Shown in pieces: positions 1-9,680 of a stretch of DNA of 64,000 nt (position 1 is the stretch's first letter; every line of letters begins with the position of its first letter). A program made the position numbers and the translations under genes. This stretch comes from JACCZX01 sp040003315 (GTDB taxonomy: Bacteria > Pseudomonadota > Gammaproteobacteria > Burkholderiales > Burkholderiaceae_F): NCBI GenBank assembly GCA_040003315.1, contig JBDUCU010000002.1, positions 1 to 64,000 of the forward strand, in the 5' to 3' direction. The notes under the pieces were generated by a model, which searched no databases, had not been told where the DNA came from, and worked only from the letters and a program-made list of their open reading frames with translations.

Positions 1-656
1 TGCAGCAGTAGACACTCGGAGGCGTCGCGCGCACCCACCCCGGTGGGCTCGAGACTTTGCAGCAAGCGCAGTGCCGTTAACATCTCCTCGTGCTCGACGG
101 CAGCCTCTGACGGGCACACCACAAGCATCTCTTCCAAGGTCGGATGCAAGTACCCGTCGTCGTCGAGTGCTTCGATCAGCAGTTCGACCAGCGCGCGATC
201 GCGGGGTGATGCCTGACATGCGATCTGTGCTCGCAAGTGCTCGCGCAGCGACAGAGTGGTGCCCGCCCAGTTGATTGGACTGCTGTCGTCTTCCTCGGCC
301 GCGTCACTGCTTCCGCGCCAGTCGATCAACGATTTATCGTCGATTGTCATGCTCAGTGAATCGGCTGAGTCAAACGAGTCCGCCGGCGCCGGTACATCGT
401 GTCCGTTCAGCGCTTCCGTGTTTCCTGTCTCCAGCGCCGACATCGGGACATCGGTTGCGATCGATCCATCGGGTTTGACCCGCATTGTGAGCGCCTGCGG
501 ATCGTCGTCACGTTCGAGCAGCGGGTTTTCCGCCATCGCCTGCTCGAGCTCCTGATTCAGCTCGAGCGTCGACAGCTGCAGCAAGCGGATCGATTGCTGC
601 AGCTGCGGCGTGAGGGCCAGATGCTGCGATAAGCGGAGCTGAAGACTAGGTTTCAT
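1..656 (-). CDS. rpoN: RNA polymerase sigma-54 factor, N-terminal part (cut by window edge)
   Basis: The minus-strand frame opens at an ATG at 654-656 and stays open for 218 codons to the left edge of the window, so the C-terminal half (DNA-binding domain, RpoN box) is not visible. The protein starts MKPSLQLRLSQHLALTPQLQ, the glutamine/leucine-rich region I through which enhancer-binding ATPases act, and continues with ELNQELEQAMAENPLLE, typical of sigma-54. An acidic, low-complexity region II lies at about residues 50-125. The core-binding region then begins around LREHLRAQI. Its place directly after lptB is the standard proteobacterial order. Confidence in family and symbol is high. Confidence 0.95.
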   Translation of the reverse strand, partial: MKPSLQLRLSQHLALTPQLQQSIRLLQLSTLELNQELEQAMAENPLLERDDDPQALTMRVKPDGSIATDVPMSALETGNTEALNGHDVPAPADSFDSADSLSMTIDDKSLIDWRGSSDAAEEDDSSPINWAGTTLSLREHLRAQIACQASPRDRALVELLIEALDDDGYLHPTLEEMLVVCPSEAAVEHEEMLTALRLLQSLEPTGVGARDASECLLL

Positions 657-794
657 CGTGAGCCGCGGCGCCCAGGCACGGTGTCGTGCACTGCAAAGAA
701 GGCGCTATCCGCTCCGGTATCGAGGGCCTGGGAACGCGCACCTGGAGTGACCCAGATCTTGAGAGCGGGCACAGCATGCAGCACATGTTGGCAT

Positions 795-1586
795 CTACAT
801 CCTGAAGTGTTCGCCCAAATAGACCCGTCGAACAGTTTCGTTGCCGACGATCTCTTCGGGCCGACCGGCTGCCAGGACGACGCCCTCGTTGATGATGTAG
901 GCGTGGTCGCAGATGCCCAGCGTTTCACGCACGTTGTGGTCGGTCATCAGTACTCCGATTCCCCGCTCCTTTAGAAATCGCACGATGCGCTGGATTTCCA
1001 AGACTGCGATCGGGTCGACACCGGCAAACGGCTCGTCGAGCAGGATGAATCGAGGGCGCGAAGCCAAAGCGCGCGCAATTTCGACGCGTCTGCGCTCGCC
1101 ACCCGACAGCGACAGCGCCGTATTGGTCCGCAGATGTGCGATCTGCAGGTCCGCCAACAGTGAATCGAGTCGTTGCGCGATGTCCGCCTTGCGTAGCGGC
1201 CGCCGCTCCGCGTCGACCTGCAGTTCGAGCACGGCGCGCACGTTCTCCTCGACGCTGAGCTTGCGAAACACCGACGCTTCCTGCGGTAGATAGGACAAGC
1301 CCATGCGCGCGCGTCGGTGGATCGGAAGGTGGGCGATCGAGATGCCGTTTAGCGCGATATGGCCGTCGTCCTGCGGAACGAGTCCCACCACCATGTAAAA
1401 GCACGTGGTCTTGCCGGCACCGTTCGGTCCAAGCAGACCGACCACTTCGCCGCTTTCCACCGTCAGTGAAACGTCCTTGACCACCGCCCGGCTTCCATAG
1501 CGCTTTTGCAGATTCTCGACGACCAAGGTGTTGCGCTCTGCGGTTGGCACGCGTACGGCGCTTTGTTCGACGAGATCTGCGTCCAT
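795..1586 (-). CDS. lptB: LPS export ABC transporter ATP-binding protein LptB
   Basis: A 263-residue cytoplasmic ATPase that powers lipopolysaccharide extraction by the LptB2FGC complex. Visible motifs are Walker A GPNGAGKTT near residue 55, the ABC signature LSGGERRR near 160, Walker B FILLDEPFAGVDP and a switch histidine in LMTDHNVRE. The N-terminus is about 20 residues longer than the usual 241-residue protein. An internal start at residue 19 is not excluded, but ATG 1584-1586 fits the 9-bp gap to lptA. It is the fifth gene of the minus-strand run kdsD-kdsC-lptC-lptA-lptB-rpoN. The membrane partners LptF and LptG are not in the window, as is usual. Confidence 0.96.
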   Translation of the reverse strand: MDADLVEQSAVRVPTAERNTLVVENLQKRYGSRAVVKDVSLTVESGEVVGLLGPNGAGKTTCFYMVVGLVPQDDGHIALNGISIAHLPIHRRARMGLSYLPQEASVFRKLSVEENVRAVLELQVDAERRPLRKADIAQRLDSLLADLQIAHLRTNTALSLSGGERRRVEIARALASRPRFILLDEPFAGVDPIAVLEIQRIVRFLKERGIGVLMTDHNVRETLGICDHAYIINEGVVLAAGRPEEIVGNETVRRVYLGEHFRM

Positions 1587-1595
1587 GCCGCTTCG

Positions 1596-2222
1596 TTATT
1601 CGCGACGTGGGGTCGCGATATCTTTGGCCGGGGTCAAACTCATCTTCCCCGACTTCGACGCAGTGGATCCTTCAGCCGGCGTTGTGGCACGCGGTGCGAT
1701 CGTGCCGCGCACGCGGCCATCGGGATTGTTCGGGTCGGCCGACGGTTTGCCGCCGGTCACGAAGTATTTGGAATTGCGCTGGTCGTAGGTGATTGCATCG
1801 CCGCGCAGTTCGTCGCGCTGCATTTCATTTTCGAGCAACCGCGCTCGCGCTCGCGTAATCAGCTTGACTGTGTCCTCGCGCTCGTCGTATTCGATCCGTT
1901 CGGCATGCCCTTCCATGAACTCTTCAACGCCGGGTTTGTTACTGTCCCGCCGCTGCCGAAACGTGGCGAGCTTGCCCGGTCCCGCAATGATCACTCCGTA
2001 CTGATAGCCCTCGGGATCCTTGCGAACCTGCACGCGTTCGCCTGCAGCCCGCATCGTGCCCTTCGATAACATGACGTTGCCGACCAGTACGCAGACTTGT
2101 TTCAAGTCATCGCACTCGCCGCTGTCGGCTTCGTAGTTCAGCGGCTTGGCGCGATCGGCCTTTTCCGCCCACACAGGCAGCACGCTTACGGCGAGGGACA
2201 GAGCAATTGCCAGACGTCTCAT
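1596..2222 (-). CDS. lptA: Periplasmic LPS-bridge protein LptA
   Basis: A 208-residue protein with a cleavable signal peptide (hydrophobic residues 4-17, then AWA-type processing near residue 19). The body has the OstA/LptA beta-jellyroll pattern: LNYEADSGE, GNVMLSKGTMRAAGERVQV and the ERIEYDEREDTVKL strand repeats. LptA monomers stack to form the periplasmic bridge that carries LPS from LptC to LptD. Two cysteines (in SGECDDLKQVC) lie near the N-terminus. The last 45 residues are Pro/Ser/Thr-rich and look disordered. The start codon overlaps the lptC stop (ATGA at 2219-2222), which indicates translational coupling. Confidence 0.93.
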   Translation of the reverse strand: MRRLAIALSLAVSVLPVWAEKADRAKPLNYEADSGECDDLKQVCVLVGNVMLSKGTMRAAGERVQVRKDPEGYQYGVIIAGPGKLATFRQRRDSNKPGVEEFMEGHAERIEYDEREDTVKLITRARARLLENEMQRDELRGDAITYDQRNSKYFVTGGKPSADPNNPDGRVRGTIAPRATTPAEGSTASKSGKMSLTPAKDIATPRRE

Positions 2223-2806
2223 CTTGATGCCTCGCCGGGAGCAGTGGGTGCGATTGTTCCACGCACGCTGGAGCGAAATTTGACGACGCGTGCAACGTTG
2301 TCATAGTCCATGCCAATCGAGCGCACCGTCGAGTCGCCGCGCTCGATCTCCACCGCGGCCTCGGTCGAGTAACGGTCGAGATCCGGCAGCGCGACCAGGC
2401 TCTGCGTGCGCAGCTGCATCGGCGTATCGTCCGCGCCCGGCGCTCGCGTGACGACCACGTCGCCGGACAGCAGCACCCGTTCGCCGCCGCCCTCAACCAG
2501 TGCGCTCTTCGAACGCGCTTCGACCAGCGGCTGGTTCAGTCTCAGGCTTACCAGACGCGGCTGGACCAGCTCCGAGTGGTCATCGGCCGCAAAATGCGAA
2601 AGCCGATTCGCGTGCAGCCGGTTGGTCGCACGGCCGGTGGCATCGAATTCGGTCAGCGTTGCGCCATTGACGACAAAATCCGGGCCCTCGCGCGACACGG
2701 CGGCGGCGACGTTGCTGAGCCGTGTGGTCTGCGAATACCAGTAGGTCACTCCGGCTAGCGACGCGAGCAGAACAATGGCCACGAAGGCCGTGATGCGATC
2801 TCTCAT
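2219..2806 (-). CDS. lptC: LPS export protein LptC
   Basis: A 195-residue protein with one N-terminal membrane anchor (about residues 5-25, rich in Ala/Val/Leu) followed by a periplasmic LptC/OstA-like beta-jellyroll. Recognisable strands include PDFVVNGATLTEFDATGR and LLSGDVVVTR. LptC accepts LPS from LptB2FG and passes it to LptA, which agrees with its position between kdsC and lptA. It overlaps kdsC upstream by 4 bp (2803-2806) and lptA downstream by 4 bp, so the three genes are probably translated as a coupled set. The sequence is weakly conserved, as usual for LptC; context carries part of the call. Confidence 0.9.
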   Translation of the reverse strand: MRDRITAFVAIVLLASLAGVTYWYSQTTRLSNVAAAVSREGPDFVVNGATLTEFDATGRATNRLHANRLSHFAADDHSELVQPRLVSLRLNQPLVEARSKSALVEGGGERVLLSGDVVVTRAPGADDTPMQLRTQSLVALPDLDRYSTEAAVEIERGDSTVRSIGMDYDNVARVVKFRSSVRGTIAPTAPGEASR

Positions 2807-3333
2807 CCGCGCACCATCGCCTGCGGATCCGCGCCTTTTGCGACCAGAATGAACTCGGCCAGCGCTCTGACCGCGCCGCGACCACCGCGTTGCGGCGTGA
2901 TCCAGTGCGCCGCGGCCTTGGCCGCTGCACAGCCGTCGGCGACAGTCGCGGCGAACCCTGCAAGGCGCATTGCCGGCAGGTCTGGCAGATCGTCGCCGAT
3001 ATATCCACTTTCGTCGCTGCCGACTGCTGCATCGGCGCGCAGCGCTGCAAACGCGATCGCCTTATCCGACTGGCCCTGCAGAACGCGCGCGACACCGAGC
3101 TCGCGCGCCCGCGCGGCGACGATCTCCGAATTGCGCGCTGACAACAATGCGACTTCGACTCCGTTCGCTATCAACATCTTGATCCCGTGGCCGTCGCGCA
3201 CGTCGAACACCTTGATGGCTTCGCCGTGCGGGCCGAAATAAAGTCTACCGTCGGTCAGCACTCCGTCTACGTCAAGCACTAGCAACCGTATTCTCGCCGC
3301 CCGCTGCTCTGCAGTTAACGACATCGCCGCCAT
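2803..3333 (-). CDS. kdsC: 3-deoxy-D-manno-octulosonate 8-phosphate phosphatase KdsC
   Basis: A 176-residue HAD-superfamily phosphatase of the small cap-less C0 type that acts as a tetramer. It removes phosphate from Kdo-8-phosphate in the Kdo branch of lipid A/core synthesis. HAD motif I is LDVDGVLTDG (nucleophile and acid Asp near residues 20-22), motif II is ALLSARNS, and motif III/IV is GYIGDDLPDLPAM. The ATG at 3331-3333 abuts the kdsD stop (TAG, 3334-3336). A second Met three codons later is an alternative start with little effect on the product. Confidence 0.96.
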   Translation of the reverse strand: MAAMSLTAEQRAARIRLLVLDVDGVLTDGRLYFGPHGEAIKVFDVRDGHGIKMLIANGVEVALLSARNSEIVAARARELGVARVLQGQSDKAIAFAALRADAAVGSDESGYIGDDLPDLPAMRLAGFAATVADGCAAAKAAAHWITPQRGGRGAVRALAEFILVAKGADPQAMVRG

Positions 3334-4323
3334 CTAGATGACCTTGGCCGCGAGCAAATCGGGCATGCTCAATACGCCGACCAGCTCCTTATTTGAGTTG
3401 ACTGCGAGCAACACATTTTTTCGTCGCCTGTCCATGATTTGGGCGGCCTCGGCCGCCAGCACATCGGGTGAGATCGTCAGTGGCTCGCGCGTCATGACGT
3501 CGGCCACCTTGACTCCGCGCACGTCGCCGATTCTCTCTAGCAGTCGCCGTAGATCGCCGTCGGTGAAAATCCCTGCCAGCACGCCGCGCTCGGCGACGAT
3601 CGCCGTCACGCCGATTTGCTTGCGCGTGATCTCGTGCAGTGCGTCCATCACGCTGGCGTCGAGCGGTACGGTCGGAATCCGCTCGTCGGTGCGCATCACA
3701 TCGCGCACGTAGGTCAACAATTTCCGTCCCAGCGCGCCACCCGGATGCGCGCGCGCGAAATCTTCCGCCCCGAATCCGCGCGCATCAAGGCAAGCGACCG
3801 CCAATGCGTCGCCCATGGCCAGCATCGCGGTCGTCGACGAGGTCGGTGCTAGGTTGAGCGGGCACGCTTCCTTCTCGACATGGACGTCAATGTGCACATC
3901 AGCGAGCTTGGCGAGCGCGGATGACGCGTTGCCGGTCATCGCGATCAGCGGTGTCTCGAGTCGTTTGGCAATCGGCAACATCGTGAGGAGTTCGTCACCT
4001 TCTCCCGAATACGACAACGCGATGAGCACATCGTCGCGCGTGATCACTCCCAGGTCGCCGTGGGCGGCTTCGGCTGCGTGGAGAAACAGTGACGGAGTAC
4101 CCGTAGAGGCAAGCGTCGCTGCAATCTTGCGAGCGATATGCCCGCTCTTGCCCACTCCGGTGACGACGACACGGCCAGCACAGGCCAACAGAAGATCAAC
4201 GGCCCGTGAAAAGGCAGCGTCAATCCGGTCAGTCAGTGCTGCGATCGCCTGCGCTTCGACCTGCAATACCTCACGTGCGAGGGCGAGTGCGCCGGGGGTC
4301 GCAACAAGACGGGGGGGTGTCAC
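3334..4323 (-). CDS. kdsD: D-arabinose 5-phosphate isomerase KdsD
   Basis: Isomerises ribulose-5-phosphate to arabinose-5-phosphate, the first committed step to Kdo. The SIS domain (about residues 30-180) contains GVGKSGHIARKIAATLASTG, the catalytic-loop histidine in AAEAAHGDLG and SYSGEGDEL. Two CBS domains follow (about 200-260 and 270-329) with TDGDLRR. I chose a GTG start at 4321-4323, giving 329 residues, close to the usual 325-330. The frame stays open upstream to 4455, but that would add about 44 low-complexity residues and run into the divergent antiporter gene. There is no strong Shine-Dalgarno at the GTG, so the start is less certain than the identity. Confidence 0.93.
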   Translation of the reverse strand: MTPPRLVATPGALALAREVLQVEAQAIAALTDRIDAAFSRAVDLLLACAGRVVVTGVGKSGHIARKIAATLASTGTPSLFLHAAEAAHGDLGVITRDDVLIALSYSGEGDELLTMLPIAKRLETPLIAMTGNASSALAKLADVHIDVHVEKEACPLNLAPTSSTTAMLAMGDALAVACLDARGFGAEDFARAHPGGALGRKLLTYVRDVMRTDERIPTVPLDASVMDALHEITRKQIGVTAIVAERGVLAGIFTDGDLRRLLERIGDVRGVKVADVMTREPLTISPDVLAAEAAQIMDRRRKNVLLAVNSNKELVGVLSMPDLLAAKVI

Positions 4324-4430
4324 GGTCGTATGTTCTAAGCCAGCGATAATACACCGCCGAGGTCTTCTGGCATGGGTTTTGCTCTCAGCGCGCGCCACGC
4401 GCCAACGGATATCACAGTGATCGCGCGTCG

Positions 4431-6416
4431 ATGACATCAGGGCTTGAGTTCGCACTGTTCCTGCTGGCCACAGTTGTCGCCGGTGTCGTCGTATTCCGTC
4501 TGCTGCATTTGCCGCCGCTGCTCGCTTACCTGACCGTCGGGATCATCATCGGCCCGCACGCACTGGCGCTGCTACCCGACACCGCCGACACCCGCTATCT
4601 GGCTGAGTTCGGGGTGGTGTTTCTAATGTTTTCCATCGGCCTCGAATTCTCGCTGCCGCGCCTTAAAGCGATGCGGCGCATCGTGCTGGGACTCGGCAGC
4701 GCGCAGGTGGTCTTGACGATATTGATCACATTGACCGCGGGAGCTGCGGTTGGCCGCTATTTCAACGTCGGGCTGGCGGGTGCCTTTGCGCTCGGCAGTG
4801 CGCTGGCGATGTCGTCGACGGCAATCGTGATGAAAATGCTGACCGAGCGGATGCAGGTCGACACAGAGCACGGTAAGCGCATCGTGGGGGTTCTGCTGTT
4901 TCAGGATCTCGCGGTCGTTCCTTTGCTGGTGATTGTTCCTGCCCTCGGCGCGGAACCCGGTGTGATGCTGCAAACGCTTGGGGTCGCGCTGTTAAAAGCT
5001 GCGATTTTGCTGACGTTGCTGCTGGTGGGCGGGCCGCGCGCGATGCGGTGGTGGCTGCGCATGGTCGTGCGCCGGAAATCGCAGGAGCTCTTCACGCTAA
5101 ACCTGCTGTTCGTCACTCTGGGCCTGTCGTGGCTGACCGGAGAAGCCGGGTTATCACTGGCGCTTGGCGCATTCATCGCTGGAATGCTGATCTCCGAGAC
5201 TGAGTTCAGGCATCGAGTCGAAGAAGACATCAAGCCGTTTCGCGACGTGCTGCTCGGCCTGTTCTTCGTCACCATCGGCATGCTGCTCAACGTGCGCGTG
5301 GTGATCGACAACTTCGGCTGGGTAATGCTGGCGTTGATCGTCCCGGTTGCATTCAAATTCACGCTGATTTTCATTCTGGCGCGCGTTTTTGGCGCACCCG
5401 CCGGAACGTCGATCAGAACCGCATTGGCACTGGCTACCGCCGGTGAATTCGGATTCGTTCTGTTGGGGCAAGCGGGCGGCCTTGGATTGATCGATGAGCT
5501 GGTGCTTCAGGTGGTGCTGGCGGCGATGCTGCTGTCAATGATGATGGCACCGCTGCTGTTGCAGTATTCGGATCGAATCGTGTTGCGACTCGTTTCTTCG
5601 GAATGGATGCTTAGATCGCTTCAGCTGGCCAATATTGCGCAGCAGGCGATCGCGGTCGACAAGCACGTTGTGATATGCGGCTTCGGCCGCAGCGGTCAGC
5701 ATCTGGCCAAGATGCTGGGTCAGGAGGGCATCGCCTATGTCGCCCTCGATGTCGATGCCGATCTGGTGCGGGTCGCGGCCGGCGCCGGCGAATCGGTGGT
5801 TTATGGCGACGCCAGCCGACGTGAGGCGCTGATTGCCGCAGGCATCACGCGCGCATCGGCACTGGCCATCACTTATCCCGACACGCCTTCGGCACTGAAG
5901 GTCCTGCACCACGTGCATGAGTTGAGTCCGACGCTTTCGGTGATCGTCCGCACACAGGACGATCACGACCTCGAGCGACTGAAGCGGGCAGGCGCGACCG
6001 AGGTGGTGCCGGAGCTGCTCGAAGGCAGCCTGATGCTCGGGTCTCATGCGCTGGTGCTGTTGGGCGTGCCTTTAACGCGAGTCGTCAAGCGCGTGCGTGA
6101 GGCGCGCGATCAGCGCTACCGCCTGTTGCGCGGCCACTTCCACAGCAGCATTGGCGATGACGAAGACGAGTTCGAAGACGAGCAGCACGAGCGCCTGCAT
6201 TCGGTGCCGATCGACGACGGTGCCTCAGCCGTTGGAATGGCGTTGGGGGATCTCGACCTGGCGACGATCGGGGCCGAAGTCACTTCGGTGCGTCGTCACG
6301 GGATCCGAGGCGCCGATCCGAGCCCCGCCATGAGACTCCGGGCCGGCGACGTCGTGGTGCTGCGCGGCGTTCCCGACGCGCTCGAGCTCGCCGAGCAGCG
6401 ATTGCTGCAGAAGTAG
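4431..6416 (+). CDS. Kef/CPA2-type K+/H+ antiporter with RCK domain
   Basis: A 661-residue inner-membrane antiporter. About 12 transmembrane helices occupy residues 5-380, with the CPA2 motifs LPPLLAYLTVGIIIGPHAL, FLMFSIGLEFS and GEAGLSLALGAFIAGMLI. A cytoplasmic RCK-N domain (from about 415) has the Rossmann motif VICGFGRSGQHLA. An acidic linker near 575-590 precedes a TrkA-C-like domain at about 595-660. The family (KefB/KefC/YbaL) exports K+ in exchange for protons and is gated by nucleotides or glutathione adducts. It is divergent from kdsD with 107 bp between starts, a common Burkholderiales neighbourhood. I cannot tell KefB-like from YbaL-like subtype, so no symbol is given. Confidence 0.9.
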   Translation: MTSGLEFALFLLATVVAGVVVFRLLHLPPLLAYLTVGIIIGPHALALLPDTADTRYLAEFGVVFLMFSIGLEFSLPRLKAMRRIVLGLGSAQVVLTILITLTAGAAVGRYFNVGLAGAFALGSALAMSSTAIVMKMLTERMQVDTEHGKRIVGVLLFQDLAVVPLLVIVPALGAEPGVMLQTLGVALLKAAILLTLLLVGGPRAMRWWLRMVVRRKSQELFTLNLLFVTLGLSWLTGEAGLSLALGAFIAGMLISETEFRHRVEEDIKPFRDVLLGLFFVTIGMLLNVRVVIDNFGWVMLALIVPVAFKFTLIFILARVFGAPAGTSIRTALALATAGEFGFVLLGQAGGLGLIDELVLQVVLAAMLLSMMMAPLLLQYSDRIVLRLVSSEWMLRSLQLANIAQQAIAVDKHVVICGFGRSGQHLAKMLGQEGIAYVALDVDADLVRVAAGAGESVVYGDASRREALIAAGITRASALAITYPDTPSALKVLHHVHELSPTLSVIVRTQDDHDLERLKRAGATEVVPELLEGSLMLGSHALVLLGVPLTRVVKRVREARDQRYRLLRGHFHSSIGDDEDEFEDEQHERLHSVPIDDGASAVGMALGDLDLATIGAEVTSVRRHGIRGADPSPAMRLRAGDVVVLRGVPDALELAEQRLLQK

Positions 6417-6668
6417 GCCGGGAACTTATTGCCGGTTGACTGCAAATAGCTCGTAGATGAGTGACGCCAGGAGCTGTGTGGCCTTCGACCCACCCGCGTC
6501 CGCTGCGGCTGCGTTCAATGTTCCGATGCAGCTCGATGAGCTGCATGCGATCAGGCAGCACGAGGCGCTCGAGCTCGATCGAGCGTTGCGCGGTGACGGT
6601 GCCGAGCGATTTTCACGATGAAGATGACAGCAGCGCAGCGCAATCGCGAACGCAGGTAACCGCGCAGG

Positions 6669-9545
6669 TTAGTGAACCGGCGCCGCGCTTTCGCGCTTTG
6701 GCCTGCGCGCCAGCACGGGAGCAAGATACCGGCCGGTATAGCTTCGAGCGCTGGCTGCAATAACCTCGGGCGCGCCGGTGGCAATGATCTCGCCGCCGCC
6801 GTCACCGCCCTCGGGGCCCATATCAACCACCCAGTCGGCCGTTTTGATCACGTCAAGGTTGTGCTCGATGACGATCACCGTATTGCCGGAGTCGCGCAGT
6901 TGATGCAGCACCTTCAGCAGCATCGCAATGTCGTGAAAGTGCAGGCCCGTGGTGGGCTCATCGAGGATGTATAGCGTGCGGCCGGTGTCGCGCTTGGACA
7001 ATTCCAGCGACAGTTTTACGCGCTGTGCTTCGCCGCCCGATAACGTCGTCGCGCTTTGCCCAAGCTTGATGTAGCCGAGCCCGACACCAAGGAGCGTCTG
7101 CAATTTGCGCGCGATGCTTGGCACGGCATTGAAAAACTCGAAGGCATCCTCGACCGTCATATCGAGAACATCGGCAATGCTGCGACCCTTGTAATGAACT
7201 TCGAGTGTTTCGCGGTTGTAACGCTTGCCGTGGCAGACATCACACGGCACGTAAACATCGGGCAAAAAGTGCATCTCGACTTTGATCACGCCGTCGCCCT
7301 GACACGTTTCGCAGCGCCCGCCCTTGACGTTGAATGAAAAGCGGCCTGCCTCGTAGCCGCGTTCGCGCGCAGTCGGCGTTTCGGCGAATAACTCGCGGAT
7401 CGGCGTGAACAGTCCGGTGTAAGTCGCCGGATTCGAGCGCGGCGTGCGTCCGATGGCGCTCTGATCAACGCTGATCACCTTGTCGAAATTCTCCAGACCT
7501 TCGATCGAAACGTACGGCGCCGGCTCGGCCGCAGAGCCATACAAATGGCGAGCCGTCGCCGCATACAGTGTGTCATTGATCAACGTGGACTTGCCGGAAC
7601 CCGACACGCCCGCGATGCACGTCAGCAACCCCACGGGAATTTCGAGGGTGACTTTCTTCAAGTTGTTGCCGTGCGCACCGACAAGTCGCAGCCAGGTCGT
7701 AAACGGTGGAGTGCGGTCATGCGGGACTTCGATCTGGCGCCGACCCGAAAGATACTGGCCCGTGAGTGAATCGGGATCGGCCAGTACGTGTTCGAGTCGA
7801 CCTTGTGCAATAACTTCGCCGCCGTGGACTCCGGCGCCCGGCCCCATGTCGACGACGTAGTCGGCAGCGCGAATCGCATCCTCGTCGTGCTCGACGACGA
7901 TGACGGTGTTGCCGAAGTCGCGCAAGTGCTTCAAGGTGTCGATCAATCGGCCGTTATCGCGCTGGTGCAGACCGATCGACGGCTCGTCGAGAACGTACAT
8001 CACACCCGTCAGACCGGAGCCGATTTGCGATGCCAGTCGTATGCGCTGCGATTCGCCGCCCGACAATGTCTCGGCTGAGCGATCAAGCGACAAATAGTCC
8101 AACCCAACGTTAACCAGAAAGCGCAATCGAGACCCGATTTCCCGGACGATCTTGTCGGCAATCTCTCGCTTCGACCCGGTGAAGCTCAGGCGCTCGAAGT
8201 ATTCGACCGCTTCGTGCAATGGAGCGGCCGCGATCTGGTAAATGCCACGCCGCTCGGCGCCTTCGCCGATGAACACATTGCGCGACTCGCGCCGCAGGCG
8301 GGTTCCATCGCACACCGGACATGCACGGCGGCCGCGCATTTTGCCGAGCTCCTCGCGGACAACCGGCGAGTCCGTCTCGCGAAAACGTCTCTGCAAATTG
8401 GGAATAACGCCTTCGAACGGATGGCGCCGCACCATTTTTTTTCCGCGCTCATTGGTGTATGCAAATGCAATCTCGGTTTCGCCTGACCCTTGGAGCACAA
8501 CCCGCTGAGCGGTTGCAGGCAGTTGCTCGAACGGCGTATCGAGGTCGAACCCGTAATGCTGCGCAAGGGTCGCCAGCATCTGGAAGTAATACTGATTGCG
8601 CGCGTCCCAGCCTTTGATTGCGCCGCTGGCAAGCGACAGTTCCGGATGGGCGACCACGCGGCTCTCGTCGAAGTACTCGACCGTTCCCAGGCCGTCGCAT
8701 GCCTCGCATGCACCTACAGGATTGTTGAAGGAAAACAGACGAGGCTCGAGCTCGGACAACGAGTAGTCGCACTCGGGGCAAGAAAAACGGCTCGAGAACA
8801 AGGTTTCGCGGCCATCGTCGAGATCGAGCAACAGTGCGCGGCCGTCGGCCAGTCGCAGCGCCGTCTCAAATGATTCGGCCAACCGCTGCTGTGCATCGGC
8901 GCGCACCTTGAGGCGGTCGATGACGACGTCGAACGAGTGTTTTTCTGTTTTCTTCAGCGGTGGAAGCGTGTCTGCTTCGACGATGGCGCCGTCGATGCGG
9001 AAGCGCACGAATCCTTGCGTCTGCATGTCGTCAAAAAATTCCGCGAATTCGCCGCGGCGCTCGCGAATCACCGGCGCGAGCACCATGACGCGCGTGTCGG
9101 CCGGCAGGCGCATCGTCGCATCGACCATTTGCGAAACGGTTTGCGATTGCAACGGCAATTGATGAGTGGGGCAGTAGGGCGTGCCGACGCGCGCATACAG
9201 CAACCGCAGATAATCGTGGATCTCGGTGACCGTGCCAACGGTCGAGCGCGGGTTGTGCGACGCCGACCGCTGCTCGATCGATATCGCAGGAGAAAGCCCT
9301 TCGATCAGATCGACATCGGGCTTCTCCATTAACTGCAGGAACTGGCGCGCGTACGTCGACAGCGATTCCACGTAACGCCGCTGGCCTTCGGCGTACAGCG
9401 TGTCGAATGCAAGCGACGACTTGCCGGAACCCGATAGCCCGGTGATCACGATCAGCCGCTGTCGCGGCAAATCGAGATCGATGTTTTTTAGGTTGTGCGT
9501 GCGCGCGCCGCGAATACGGATTTCGCCGCTTCCAGTTGCGCTCAT
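6669..9545 (-). CDS. uvrA: Excinuclease ABC subunit A
   Basis: A full-length 958-residue UvrA, the damage-recognition ATPase of nucleotide excision repair. It carries two ABC modules: Walker A GLSGSGKSSLA (about residue 38) and GVSGSGKSTLI (about 645), with signatures LSGGESQRIRLA and LSGGEAQRVKL and Walker B motifs YVLDEPSIGLHQRD and YILDEPTTGLHFHD. Zinc-finger cysteines are visible as CPECD with CEACDGLG, as CPVCDG, and as CETCQGDG with CDVCHGKRY. It is transcribed away from the MFS gene at 9681. I do not see a convincing LexA box in the 135-bp intergenic region. Confidence 0.98.
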   Translation of the reverse strand: MSATGSGEIRIRGARTHNLKNIDLDLPRQRLIVITGLSGSGKSSLAFDTLYAEGQRRYVESLSTYARQFLQLMEKPDVDLIEGLSPAISIEQRSASHNPRSTVGTVTEIHDYLRLLYARVGTPYCPTHQLPLQSQTVSQMVDATMRLPADTRVMVLAPVIRERRGEFAEFFDDMQTQGFVRFRIDGAIVEADTLPPLKKTEKHSFDVVIDRLKVRADAQQRLAESFETALRLADGRALLLDLDDGRETLFSSRFSCPECDYSLSELEPRLFSFNNPVGACEACDGLGTVEYFDESRVVAHPELSLASGAIKGWDARNQYYFQMLATLAQHYGFDLDTPFEQLPATAQRVVLQGSGETEIAFAYTNERGKKMVRRHPFEGVIPNLQRRFRETDSPVVREELGKMRGRRACPVCDGTRLRRESRNVFIGEGAERRGIYQIAAAPLHEAVEYFERLSFTGSKREIADKIVREIGSRLRFLVNVGLDYLSLDRSAETLSGGESQRIRLASQIGSGLTGVMYVLDEPSIGLHQRDNGRLIDTLKHLRDFGNTVIVVEHDEDAIRAADYVVDMGPGAGVHGGEVIAQGRLEHVLADPDSLTGQYLSGRRQIEVPHDRTPPFTTWLRLVGAHGNNLKKVTLEIPVGLLTCIAGVSGSGKSTLINDTLYAATARHLYGSAAEPAPYVSIEGLENFDKVISVDQSAIGRTPRSNPATYTGLFTPIRELFAETPTARERGYEAGRFSFNVKGGRCETCQGDGVIKVEMHFLPDVYVPCDVCHGKRYNRETLEVHYKGRSIADVLDMTVEDAFEFFNAVPSIARKLQTLLGVGLGYIKLGQSATTLSGGEAQRVKLSLELSKRDTGRTLYILDEPTTGLHFHDIAMLLKVLHQLRDSGNTVIVIEHNLDVIKTADWVVDMGPEGGDGGGEIIATGAPEVIAASARSYTGRYLAPVLARRPKRESAAPVH

Positions 9546-9680
9546 TGCAGGTAAATGGGGTGACGAGGGAGAAAGGCAACTTGTTACTATAACTACAAAC
9601 TTCTCCGCGGCCGTACCGAGCAGTCTGTCGGGTCGATAAGCGCCGCGCGTAGTTCATCAACCCGCGCGCCCAACCCCGGC

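Noticed and set aside
657..794. Small gene or terminator between lptB and rpoN
   Set aside because: Only a 5-bp stem (GCACG/CGTGC, 683-696) without T-run and no ORF with an RBS; the gap is probably an rpoN leader.
6457..6621. 54-codon plus-strand ORF after the Kef-type antiporter
   Set aside because: No ribosome-binding site, no hydrophobic or conserved-looking segment, and low-complexity Ala/Arg content; the 252-bp gap between the antiporter and uvrA holds nothing else I can support.
9546..9680. LexA/SOS box between uvrA and the MFS gene
   Set aside because: The only candidate, CTTGT-N10-ACAAA near 9580-9600, does not match CTGT-N8-ACAG in half-sites or spacing; SOS control of uvrA is plausible biologically but not shown here.
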